Assembly (NCBI GenBank): GCA_035772405.1
Contig: JAYKKM010000056.1
Coordinates: forward strand, 1,097,501-1,161,500
Length of the DNA stretch: 64,000 nt
Direction: 5' to 3'
Origin: Chrysogorgia sp. JL179-B06
Lineage: Eukaryota > Cnidaria > Anthozoa > Scleralcyonacea > Chrysogorgiidae
Shown here: piece after piece, positions 54,004 through 63,709 of the stretch
Layout of the letters: the number at the start of each line of letters is the position of its first letter
Numbering within the stretch: position 1 is the first letter of the stretch
Notes under the pieces: generated by a model
What the model saw: the letters and a program-made list of their open reading frames with translations, nothing else
Told to the model about the DNA's origin: nothing
Databases searched by the model: none
Translations under genes and position numbers: made by a program

Positions 54004-55260
54004 ACAGTTTGACATAGTGGATAATCAAATTAGAATTTCTTATCTGACTTTTTAAAGTTTATTGCACATGATTTACATTGTAATCTGGGTCCATGCAGTT
54101 GTTCAGAAGATTACAGTATTAACGTAATCTTGGATTGCTGAGAAACTTGTGCAGGGGTAAAATCATATTCAGAGTAGACCGTTACTTTTGTCGAGTTTGG
54201 ACTTATGCTTTCAATGAGCATAAAAAATTACAAATTATACTTGGATATACTAGCAACCTCATACCTAGGTTCTTTTCTCGACTCCCCACTAGGCCTAGGT
54301 ACGAGGTTGGATATGTACCTACTGTACTGTAGGGTTATCCAGATTTATGTCATGCGTTTGTTAATACCACCAAGCCTAGCTTGCATGTTAAAAGTAACAC
54401 CGAAGCGACGCTTGATGTTGAAAACAAACACAACATAAACCTGCATAGGCCCATTAGAGTGACCAACAAGACAAAAATTTGAATCTGACTGAAAAGCCAA
54501 CCGAACAAGTAAAAGTTGGAAGGTTTTTAGGGGTTTACATGACTTATATACAGTATCAATATAAATCGGAGTAAACTATGACTCCTTTTTTCAACACATA
54601 GACAATTGTTCAAAAGAATATTGCGGCAGTACACCAATCTTTTTAGATATTGGATTTGTATGTGTACACTGCCTAGGCATTTTACAAGTTTTTAAGTGAT
54701 TTGGCAATTTGAAAACAATACAAATCATTTTTTTATAGTGGCACTTTTTAAGTACATGTAATCTACGTTTTCGCACTTCATATACAAATGGTTTATATTT
54801 TAAATGTTGTCATTATTTAGGTAGGGTTTAATAAATTTGCAATTAAATAATTTGCCATTGAATCAATTTTTGTGTTTCTGAATGCGATGATTTCAATTTT
54901 TAAGATTGCTAAAAATATGTGCATGCATGAAATTTTTGCATGCATGCAACCCAATGTATGCATGTAAATTTGTGCATGCAACCTAATGCAGAATTATACA
55001 ACCCCTGTTGCATGCATTTCCTTCATGCATGCATGCAAATGGGTCAAATTTCATGCATACAGCATGCATGTGAACTGTGAAGCATGCATGCAGCAGTTTA
55101 GAAGGGTGTATGTTTATTACTAACAAATAAAGTTTAGTATATTTTCATGAGGTTTTGTGGCATCAAACTTATTGACTAAAACACCATACCGACCATACAA
55201 ACTGTACCAAAAGGTAATTATTACATACATGATTATTAAAAAAAAAACTACTGTAATTAG
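54004..55260. other. Intergenic region between the two transposon genes, with a GCATGC cluster
   Basis: No gene seen. Candidate polyA signals for the convergent transcripts are AATAAA at about 54829 (plus) and AT-rich runs near 55240. At 54917-55097 GCATGC/ATGCATG occurs more than ten times, for example TTTTTGCATGCATGCAACCC. Confidence 0.6.
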
Positions 55261-58200
55261 TCAAGACCATATGCTGTGAACTGCTTGCTTAAGAATGGTC
55301 CTGAATACTGTCCGCTCTCTCAAAACTATGTCTACCTTTATTTTTACATATGATAAGGTAAAGGGTAATGGAGAGATACAATTGTTTGCCTGCCCCAAGA
55401 CCTTCACCAACAAACTGTGTACTCTAGTATAATCTGGATCAGTATCAACAACAATATCAACGATTTGTTGCAGAATAAAATGTTCATGGTCAGTCCACTT
55501 TACAGTGGCAGTTGATTCACTTTTTGCTTGCAAAAAGTCATAGGAAGATGTTGGGGTGTTGTGATGTCGTGTTCTTTTTCTCGTTGGCTTCACTTTTAGA
55601 TCTGTTTCAGTATTTTTCTTCCCATATGGATTGGCACAATTAAAACAGTTACAATCATCATGACAACATCCAAAACTCTGGAAACATTTGCATCTGGAGC
55701 TATAGGAGTTGCAAAAGCCTTTACTTTTGTCACTGGCAGCGCCACGTCCACATTTACACTTTAATTGCTGTTGTGATGTTTCAGTCGTGTGTGTGTCTTC
55801 CAGCATTGGAACTTCTTCATCTGAATATGTCACAGCATCATAGTGTCCTTTTCCTGAGTGGTTAAAAGCAACATACAAAGGTACTGATGATAGAGGTTCA
55901 TTTCTACAGAGAAGAGGTATTACAGGGTAATTATCAATAGATGAGAATGCAAGAATTGTACATTGTAATATATTGGCTAGTGCTAGCAGGACACCATTCC
56001 CAAGTTCACAGTCAAAAAAACCAAGCTGTTGAAAGTTGTGAGCCATTTCTTCATACGATGCACGTGATGAATGGACAAGAAACATTGCATAGTCTGTGCT
56101 ATGGGTGCCTAAAAATTCTTGGACAATTAGAGACCGAAGAAGAACAACTCTGTCCTTGAGGTTTTGCCCCAGCGAAAATCCTAATGATAGAAAATGGGCA
56201 CAAATAGTCGACTGAGTAGCATCATGAAGGAAATTCTCTATACCATGAGACACAGCTAAAAAGCAGCAATCACCATTACCCAAAACTTCCTTTCTTTTAA
56301 AACCATAATTTTCAAGTATACCATCCAGGCATATTTCAGTTATTGTTTTGTCACATTGTCCTTGAAAACTTGGGTTGGAAAACAAAAGCAAAATTGAAGG
56401 TGAGTGAATCCAAAAATTCTTGTTGGCAGTAACTGGTGCATTCTTTTTGGTGAAGGTTCTAGCAGCAATATTGGTCATCACTTTTGCTTTAGCAATTATA
56501 TTTTTAATGGCCTCCTTATCAAACACTGATTCATGATTTACAGGGTCTGAAGAATCTGAATTGTCATTAGAACTATTTGTAAATGAAGTGTTGTCCATGT
56601 GTATTAATGGTTCACTGGAACCCTCTTGGATATATTTTGATGTAGAATTAATATGTACACCAATACCAAATCTTTCTTCAGACTCTTTGCCACCTTCTGC
56701 CAAAAAGTTCTGATACCATTCAGTAATTGGAGTACTTTTTTCCCCTTTTCTGCACTTTTTTTTATCATGAGTATTTCTCTCCATGTGAGTGTAAAAAACA
56801 GTTGTCAAAAGAGCAACAGCTAGGCATATACCAACTCGACTCTTACCTAGCCATTTCCTTATTGACCGGTGAAATCGTTCATTTCTATTAGTTCCAACAC
56901 CAGGTGGAATGTTCGACAAACAGTCTGACTTCACATGATGTAATAAATTGTCCACAGCATCAGCTGCAACTTGTGGCAGAACTTTAATATTATCCACTTC
57001 TTCAAGTTTCCACTTACTTAAGAATTGCAACACATTACTTTCCATGACAATTTTTTTTCCTGGTGTAGCTTTTTTTCTTGTTTCCCCAATATCGCCAGGA
57101 CTTCGAAAACACATTCTCAAATCCTTAATTAGTGCTTTCCTCAGCCGTTTAATCAACGCATTGTCACCTCTCTTTGGAATCTTTGTCACAACCCTTTGAA
57201 TTGCATGGAAAATGTCTAATTTGATTGGAACATCTGCACCAAATATCTCATTTATTTTTTTTCTTAGTGAACAACAATTATCCACAATAATACCTTGAAG
57301 TTTATCTTGTTCTTCACAATAGGTAATCCTCTTGTTTAGTCCTTCCAATAATTTTGCAACTTTTGACAATGATGTCCCCTTTGTCAACTGCCATCCAAGT
57401 ATGTCACTATGTTCATTCATTATAATAAAAAGACTGTCATACATTTTTTCCCAAAAACCATTCCTCCAATAGCCAATATTAGTTGCCACTTTGAATGTAT
57501 GGTCAAACGAAATCCACTTTGCTTGCTTCTGCGCCATATGATTGGTGTACATATGTTCTGACTCAGTAAATGTTGTCAGGAAAACTGTTGTTATAAGTTT
57601 CCGCCCAATGAAATCTTTGTTAATTTCGAAAGAAGGAAAGCTGCTACACTGAATATTGTCTCCATTCTCAGTATTAGATGCAGATTGGGCAAGATAGAAT
57701 GCGCAGGCTCTCTGAGAATGTTGCGACTGATGAAGATTGATGAGCATATTTTCTATGTCTTGTATAGATATTCCACTCTGGATGCTTATAGAAATATAAT
57801 TATACAATTCTCTTGTAACGCCAGCTTTGTGGAATAACACAAAAGGTATTGGTAGATAATGTTTGCGACTTTCTTCAATAATTGAAGGATGGTGCGATAT
57901 AATCTGGTGATTTTCCTCACAAAGATAAACACATGACACAAGCAAGACCTGTTCTTGTATACAAGAAAGTTTCCTTGGCATGTCTCTTTCAGTCTTACCA
58001 TCTTTCCATTTCCAAAATCGCAGAATTGACTTGCAATAAGGACACTTCAACCGCTCGGAAGCCACATTAAACACCGCGTAAATATTAGGATTCCACAATA
58101 TAATAGAAGGCATAATTTCCGCCAGAGGCTGATCCTGGTCACAGAATTCCAGCGAAGAATGACAGATATCTGCGCTAAATTTGTTTACCATTTTATTTGA

Positions 58201-58332
58201 GCACTTTTCGAACAACTCGATGCATATTCTGATAAATTTTAACCAATTTTTAGGATAATTTACAGAATAGCATTGTGAATACAATACGTTCAAAGTGATC
58301 ATAAATAAGAGAGCACGAGCAACAGACGCCAT
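55261..58332 (-). CDS. DDE-like transposase with OTU, CXC and SANT-like domains, 1,023 aa
   Basis: Start chosen at ATG 58332 (MASVARALLF, context AAACATGG); the frame is open to ATG 58395. Numbered from 58332: zinc pair CPYC at 97-100; RNase H-like core with WISFDHTFK (D277), IIVDNCCSLR (D351), KLDIFHAIQR (D373) and GTNRNERFHRSIRKW (E485), a plausible D-D-E set; low-complexity Asn/Ser linker at 590-600. The OTU Cys protease-like domain spans about 670-835: GNGDCCFLAV (D688, C689/C690) and GHYDAV (H830). The CXC domain (CKCGRG...RCKCF...CCHDDCNCFNCANPYG) is at 859-904. The C-terminal WTDHEHFILQQIVD at 946 onward is SANT/Myb-like. The frame is uninterrupted over 3 kb. It is presumed to cut and join the TIRs; the OTU domain may remove ubiquitin from it or from host factors (inference). 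Confidence 0.85.
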   Translation of the reverse strand: MASVARALLFMITLNVLYSQCYSVNYPKNWLKFIRICIELFEKCSNKMVNKFSADICHSSLEFCDQDQPLAEIMPSIILWNPNIYAVFNVASERLKCPYCKSILRFWKWKDGKTERDMPRKLSCIQEQVLLVSCVYLCEENHQIISHHPSIIEESRKHYLPIPFVLFHKAGVTRELYNYISISIQSGISIQDIENMLINLHQSQHSQRACAFYLAQSASNTENGDNIQCSSFPSFEINKDFIGRKLITTVFLTTFTESEHMYTNHMAQKQAKWISFDHTFKVATNIGYWRNGFWEKMYDSLFIIMNEHSDILGWQLTKGTSLSKVAKLLEGLNKRITYCEEQDKLQGIIVDNCCSLRKKINEIFGADVPIKLDIFHAIQRVVTKIPKRGDNALIKRLRKALIKDLRMCFRSPGDIGETRKKATPGKKIVMESNVLQFLSKWKLEEVDNIKVLPQVAADAVDNLLHHVKSDCLSNIPPGVGTNRNERFHRSIRKWLGKSRVGICLAVALLTTVFYTHMERNTHDKKKCRKGEKSTPITEWYQNFLAEGGKESEERFGIGVHINSTSKYIQEGSSEPLIHMDNTSFTNSSNDNSDSSDPVNHESVFDKEAIKNIIAKAKVMTNIAARTFTKKNAPVTANKNFWIHSPSILLLFSNPSFQGQCDKTITEICLDGILENYGFKRKEVLGNGDCCFLAVSHGIENFLHDATQSTICAHFLSLGFSLGQNLKDRVVLLRSLIVQEFLGTHSTDYAMFLVHSSRASYEEMAHNFQQLGFFDCELGNGVLLALANILQCTILAFSSIDNYPVIPLLCRNEPLSSVPLYVAFNHSGKGHYDAVTYSDEEVPMLEDTHTTETSQQQLKCKCGRGAASDKSKGFCNSYSSRCKCFQSFGCCHDDCNCFNCANPYGKKNTETDLKVKPTRKRTRHHNTPTSSYDFLQAKSESTATVKWTDHEHFILQQIVDIVVDTDPDYTRVHSLLVKVLGQANNCISPLPFTLSYVKIKVDIVLRERTVFRTILKQAVHSIWS

Positions 58333-58403
58333 GTTTACTTTTAGACCGTAACACGTGATAGCCTGCGTCGGGCGTTCTGCGGGTTGGGGAACCAAACGAT
58401 CTA

Positions 58404-58576
58404 TCCAAACGATCTAAACGATCTAACGATCTAAGCGATCCAAACGATCCAAACGATCCAAACGATCCAAACGATCTAAACGATCTAAACGATCCAAACG
58501 ATCTAAACGATCCAAACGATCCAAACGATCTAAACGATCTAAACGATCTAAACGATCCAAACGATCTAAACGATCT
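58404..58576. repeat. Right subterminal satellite, 9-bp units
   Basis: About 19 units of AAACGATC(C/T), with two shortened or variant units at the inner edge. No CGG-type (ATCGTTCGG) units, unlike the left array. Confidence 0.95.
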
Positions 58577-58742
58577 TGAGACTGAAGTAATAATATCAGA
58601 TTAATATAAATTGAAGTAATAATATCAGGTTAATATAGTTGTAATATGATTATGATGGGTAAAGTCATTGTGAATGATGTATGCACGTTGTTATGAGTGT
58701 ATCAGTGACGTCACTCGTGACTTGGTATATGGCGCATCAACC
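58524..58742 (-). repeat. Right terminal inverted repeat of the 8.4-kb transposon
   Basis: Perfect inverted copy of 50380-50598; ends ATGGCGCATCAACC and is followed by the AAGAATTG duplication. Confidence 0.95.
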
Positions 58743-58840
58743 AAGAATTGAACATGTATAAACCAACCTTCGACAATTACCATGAAAAAAAATGTTGCAT
58801 TGATGCGTTGTTAATAATAAATTTGTCACTGTTTTTTTAG

Positions 58841-59103
58841 ATCCTTATTTATAAGGTACTATCTGACACCGAAATTACCTATGCTCGATCAACTAACAGA
58901 GGGCTTGAAGTTCTTTGGCGTGTTGGAACTAATAAAGAAACATGAAAACGAAATGAGACCTATTTTCACTCACAGTGCCAAAACAGCATCGTCACAGATG
59001 ATCGATCTTTTCGTGCCTGGTTACGATAAACACCGAAAGGAAGGAAAAAGAGATTAACACATAAAGCTATATGTGTGACTTTGTGCAGGAACTACATCAT
59101 AAA
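58841..59103 (+). pseudogene. Next exon of the HECT-like gene
   Basis: After GTTTTTTTAG the frame reads YYLTPKLPMLDQLTEGLKFF then GVLELIKKHENEMRPIFTHS and SQMIDLFVPGYDKH. This matches the stretch after the HECT exons at 49.9 kb in G2E3-like proteins (PMLDQ..EGL...GVLE.I). It ends in a frame change or stop near 59055 before a GTTTGT donor-like site. The 8.4-kb transposon therefore sits in the intron before this exon. The catalytic Cys region would lie further right and is not seen. Confidence 0.65.
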
Positions 59104-59350
59104 GGTTTGTCTCATGAATAAGTGTTTTGATTCATATGTTTAAATGCCATTTTTTTAAGTAAAACATGTATCAATGACTAGATTGTCTTCAGTAGTTATA
59201 GCATCATTTCTCCAGACATAGAAAATTATTTAAATGAGAACTAAACCCAACCTGTGTTGTTGATTTTAATCCCATCCTTGTAGTAAGTTGTAATATTCTG
59301 TACAGTCTGTATTATTACGTGGAGAAGTATTACATTACTGATTACTCGCC
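59104..59350. other. No gene recognised
   Basis: AT-rich, chance frames only. Confidence 0.4.
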
Positions 59351-59356
59351 ACACCC

Positions 59357-59459
59357 CCAGCCAGTGCGCAAAGGAGAGGCATTTCCCCCTGACTGCATAG
59401 ATCAAATAGACAATTTAGGAGGTGAAGGGCATGTCCTAACTTAGTGCACTGGCTAGGAG
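59357..59459. repeat. Imperfect inverted repeat (about 100 bp)
   Basis: CCCAGCCAGTGCGCAAAGGA at the left and TTAGTGCACTGGCTAGG at the right, with further pairing GGCATTTCCCCC / GAAGGGCATG inside. MITE-like. Confidence 0.55.
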
Positions 59460-59612
59460 GCCTGGTGATTGGTGAGTGCATTTGTGACGGCAGTTACACT
59501 ATTACATCAAAGGAGTGTACTAGTGTTTTTGTTTTTCTTTTTATACCTTAGGAATACCAGACTGTGATTTAATAGTTGGAGATTTACTTAAGTACTGTGG
59601 TATATATTGTTG

Positions 59613-60960
59613 ACGAAATGGCCAGAAGTCAAAAGAAAGCGCAATATAAGTTTCACGGAAACCAGTTTAGTAAGAAAGAGAAGAGAGTGGCTCCTGTGCA
59701 ATGTCAATGTGAAAATTCCTGCAGGAATGTTCAAGCAGTTGTTGAGGGAGAGACTTCCTCAGCTTCAGCAAAGAAGGTGCGTCTGGCAATATCTAGTCAG
59801 GAGAATTGTAGCCAGTCTTCTATATCTGGCTACAGGATGTTTAGCATGGAAGTATTGGCTAATGTTTTACAACAAGTAGCTTGTAGTGGCTGTGGTGAGC
59901 AACTTCTCTACATTACTGAGGATTTCTCCAAAAGAAAAGGTTGCTCCTCACTACTGCATCTGCATTGTTCATCTTGTGGTGGTTGGCAACACTCTTTCCA
60001 TACTTGGAGTAAACAGAAGAATTGTGTATGGAATGGCAAAGGAGCAGAATCTGCAAATAAATGTTGTGCTTGATGAACATGCCTGCACCTCCCAAGCCAA
60101 GTGCTTACCAGCACCACAAGAACGCTCTTCTAAAGGCAGCAAATACTATTGTGGAAGAAACCATGGCAGATGCCGCATCTGAAATTCGTGGTAATAATGC
60201 AGGCATTTCCCAGTGCAGTGTCTCATGTGATGGTACATGGCAAAAAGAGGCCATTCATCTCTAAATGGTTGTGTAACTGTACTGTCAATGGAGACTGGGA
60301 AATGTCTTGACATTGAGATTCTAACCAAGGTTTGTCATGGTTGTCAGAAAATAAATAGTCACTGATCCTGAAGAGCAAAAGTTACTTGAAGCTGATCATG
60401 CAGGAACATGTAAGAGTAACTTCAAAGGATCTGCACCATCTATGGAGCCATCGGGAATTAAGAACATTTTCAAACGAAGTGAAGAGAAACATAATTTACA
60501 GTATACTAACTATTTCGTAGATGGGGACAGCAAAGCATTCATAGAAGTACAGAATACCTATCAAGATAAGGGTGTTACTGTTGTGAAAAAGGAGTGTGTT
60601 GGCCATGTTCAGAAGAGAGTGGGAACTGCTTTAAGGAAATTAAAGAAGGAAAAGAAAGGATTGGGTGGATCGGGCAAGCTGACTAATGCAATGGTTGACC
60701 GCTTACAAAACTATTATGGTATTGCTATTAGAAGCAATGTTGGTAATAAAGAGAAAATGAAGAAAGCCATTCATGCCACACTTTTTCATTGTGCTTCATC
60801 TAAAGATGTCAACTACCATGTCCATTGCCCTGATGGTGCCGACAGTTGGTGCAAATTCAAAAGGGATATAACCAATGGTACAAATGAGTACAAGCCTGGT
60901 CCTGGTCTCCCAAAACATGTAATTAAGGAGGTAAAGTGTGTTATTTGGGATAATCTTCCA
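59613..60960 (+). pseudogene. Mutator/Kolobok-like transposase, broken
   Basis: An N-terminal frame (ATG 59618) holds CQCENSCRNV and SMEVLANVLQQVACSGCGEQ LLY, then LHLHCSSCGGWQHSFHTW (zinc ribbons). Next come MPAPPKPSAYQHHKNALLKA and CSVSCDGTWQKEAIHL (first Asp, SCDGTWQ), then shifted frames with CVTVLSMETGKCLDIEILTK. The frame from 60442 reads MEPSGIKNIFKRSEEKHNLQ, TNYFVDGDSKAFIEVQNTY (second Asp, GDGDSKAF type), ECVGHVQKRVGTALRKLKKE and NAMVDRLQNYYGIAIRSNVG. This is the full block order of the Pfam Mutator-like family. Three frame changes; the 3' end is replaced by LINE sequence. Confidence 0.85.
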
Positions 60961-61195
60961 AAGGGTGTGTTTGTTGATCAATACTCTTTAGTATATACAT
61001 AAACGATTTACCTACAATCACACAAAGCTGTTTCACTGATTGCTATGTTGACGACACCAAACTTTATGTGTTTTCCTGTGCAGGACTATCAAAACGCTAT
61101 CACCGACATCAATAATGATCTTATCAAGATCCGAAACTGGTGCTTTGAAAACTTGCTGCTGTTAAACCCTGATAAAACTGGACTGATCGTCTGAA
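60930..61195 (+). mobile_element. LINE reverse transcriptase fragment with YVDD
   Basis: SILFSIYINDLPTITQSCFT then CYVDDTKLYVFSC carries RT motif C (YVDD). After a frame change DYQNAITDINNDLIKIRNWC and FENLLLLNPDKT follow, as in CR1/Rex-type LINEs. It starts within codons of the Mutator-like frame, so the two fragments are fused at about 60930-60975. Confidence 0.85.
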
Positions 61196-62440
61196 GATCG
61201 TCTGGAAGAAACTTGTTTTGTTCTCTTTACGAGACCTTTTTCTCAAAATTGCAAATTTGCCCTGTTTACGAAAATTAAAACACAATATCTCAAGTTTGAA
61301 TTAACACTTTCTGATCAAACTTTCCCAGGTGTTAGATGTGTTACTGCTCCAGGGTCTAGACCTAAAATATAACATGACGGCTTTATGCCAGCTTGATCAA
61401 GAGCCCGAGGCATTGTTTTTTAGGTTTTTGGTCTTGATTTGTCCATTATTATAAATGTAGGGTTTTTTAGGTCTAGACCCTAGATATTTGTTATCATTAC
61501 ACAATAAAACTGTTTTGGTGTTTTTCTGATTGTGTTTTGAAAATCGGCCATTTTACCCCCTGTGGAGTTAATTATCTCGTAACCATGGTAACTGAGATAT
61601 CGCAAAACCACTTGTTTGTCCAAAGAAAAACTTTGTCTATCATTTGTTGCTATTATACACAGCAAAACTGGCATTTAAACAAAAAATAAATACTTTGTGT
61701 AAGACCACCTGCCTGTTGAAGGGCGTGGCTGCAAATTTCTCTTTCGGTTGGCATTGCCCCCCCTTGCCCTACCGTTTGTCCGGCGTCCCTGACTACATGA
61801 AGCACTACATGAAGCACTACGAACAAGGAAAATGTTTAAATTATAATTTTCGTTATAACTATAGCGAGCTGAAATATCAGCCTGGCCTAGCGATAAAATC
61901 GTCCCGGGCTGAAATTTAACAGTCTGTGGTGTGAACTCGGTCGGGTTGAAGTTGTGAAACAATTTGAGGCAGGTCAATGGGGCTAAAACTCTTTTAGGCC
62001 CTTATCAATTATCAGGAGTCCTGATCATCAATAGAACTTAATTGTACCATACATTAAAGTACTGGCTTTGTTTGCAACTATTGACTAATTTGGCTGTAAA
62101 CATTTTCAGGAAATCCTGATATTCCCTGTTGTCTTGTACGGCAGATCTTGACAACGAGTACATATTCATGGTAGAGAAAAATTATATCTTGTCGAAAAGA
62201 CCAAATAACCTTCCACCATTGTTTGCGAGAATTTCTCCAAATTTATCCCACGTACAATGCGGCAATAGCATTGAACGCAAGTGTGGGTTTTCATCAGTCA
62301 CGGTTCTCTCCTGCTGCTTTTCTATCATACCCTCTAAAAAGTGGTGGAGTGCTGATTTGCATCTACCTAAAGGTCGAGAATGAGAAATGCAGTTGTACAC
62401 GTCATCTGTGCAAACTACTAAGCAGGGGTGGATCCAGACT
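61196..62440. other. No gene recognised
   Basis: Short repeats only: GGGTCTAGACCTAAAA near 61352 with GGTCTAGACCCTAGAT near 61469 (partly inverted), and ACATGAAGCACT twice at 61796-61820. The reading frames here have no coding pattern. Confidence 0.35.
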
Positions 62441-62446
62441 AGTTCA

Positions 62447-62466
62447 ACTAGTTTCCGGAAACTAGT
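62447..62466. repeat. Perfect 20-bp palindrome
   Basis: ACTAGTTTCCGGAAACTAGT, followed by more GAACTAGTC words at 62674, 62723 and 62738. Possibly the terminus of a small element. Confidence 0.9.
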
Positions 62467-63290
62467 CACATTTTGATAAAAAATAAAAATTAACAATGTA
62501 TTACTAATGTTATTTTTATTGATATTTTTACTTTTCACCGTGCGCAGTTGCTTGCACGTCTATTTTGCAAAATGATAGCCTGTATTATAGGCTTTTGGGG
62601 GAGGGCAAAATGGGGCGATCGAGCGCCACACGTGGAATAATCGTGTGGAAATTCTCAGGCAATTAGAGTGAACTAGCCAAAACTGTCTCCTATTGGTTAA
62701 TCGCCTTCAATCCAATTAGAGTGAACTAGTCATGAACTAGTCAGATCATATAAATACGAAATGCCTCTCACGTGAGACTGTTTTCCTTTCAATATAATAG
62801 ACTTGTTTACCAAACGATTGGCCAGTTTTCAGCTCCCGATAAAATTATGATATATTCCAAATATCTGGAAACCAGACCAGCAGTTGGTTGTTATTCCTCA
62901 AACGTGCGAGGCTGTGGGCTACGAAGGTTCACGTTTGAATGGCTCATGCGCTTCCCTTGGCTTGTTTATTCGAAGAAACCATGCCTTTGTTTAATTTTGA
63001 TGGAGTGAGGGAAGAATGGCAACAAATTGAATGTTCAAATTGTTCAAATCTCCCCTTACGTTCTGGACCACTGCTTGTTCAAAGTTATGCGGTCAGGGTT
63101 ACTAACTATTATTCATTGTATAACACATTTTTACCAGTCACCATCCGACAGTAGAAGTAGTACAAAATTGCTGTGTTACAAATTGATTTGGGAGAGGGAA
63201 TGCAACAATTGAAAAATTGTTCCCATTGAAGTGTACAATGATGAGGTAGACTATAGTTAGGGTGTTTGACCTTAATATTTTATATTTACA
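62467..63290. other. No firm gene
   Basis: A 71-codon frame at 62939 (MAHALPLACLFEETMPLFNF) has a fair start context but no recognised family. Confidence 0.3.
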
Positions 63291-63296
63291 ATTAAA

Positions 63297-63500
63297 ACTG
63301 CCCTCAAAATGCAGGAACTGGCATTTCAGAGTCTTAGAAAATCAAAAATATATATATAAACATAAATGTCACTCTTCCATAAGTATAAATTACTGTAAAT
63401 TTAGACATGTATTTACGTTTGCTGACCTTCCAGAGTTCTGTAAAATCTTCCCACAAAATGCAGGAAATGGCGTTTCAGAGACTCTAGGGTTGTTTACCAA
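63297..63500. repeat. Two direct copies of a 30-bp word
   Basis: CTCAAAATGCAGGAACTGGCAT near 63304 and CACAAAATGCAGGAAATGGC near 63452, each followed by TTTCAGAG. Confidence 0.7.
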
Positions 63501-63709
63501 TTACACAAAAATTCCAGTAATTTCGGATGGAAAGTAAATGGAAATGCCATTCCGGTTCCACCAACCGGAAAATTTCCGAAATCAAAGGTTGGACTTAGAA
63601 GGTTGTCCTAAGTTGCTGGTTGGAAAATTTCAAATGGATTATCACTTGCCAATTAACATTTTCAAACCAGTTCCAGTCCTCCGACGCTCTATTATCACAG
63701 TCAACAAAA

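Larger units (their letters stand above)
50380..58742. mobile_element. Complete 8,363-bp DNA transposon with perfect 219-bp TIRs, subterminal satellites and 8-bp TSD
   Basis: Both ends begin GGTTGATGCGCCATATACC, and the terminal inverted repeats are identical for about 219 bp. AAGAATTG lies directly outside at 50372-50379 and 58743-58750. The TIR runs into arrays of 9-bp units (ATCGTTTAG, ATCGTTTGG, ATCGTTCGG), long on the left and short on the right. Two inward-facing genes fill the interior: a DUF3987-like ATPase (plus) and a DDE/OTU/CXC protein (minus), both open. Identical TIRs and an exact TSD mean a recent insertion. Known superfamilies with 8-bp TSDs include hAT, P, Zisupton and Merlin. 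The proteins do not look like hAT, P or Merlin; Zisupton/KDZ relatives cannot be excluded. Confidence 0.95.

Noticed and set aside
61675..61977. Minus-strand 100-codon frame with an Arg/Gly-rich stretch
   Set aside because: No start context or family; surrounded by non-coding repeats.
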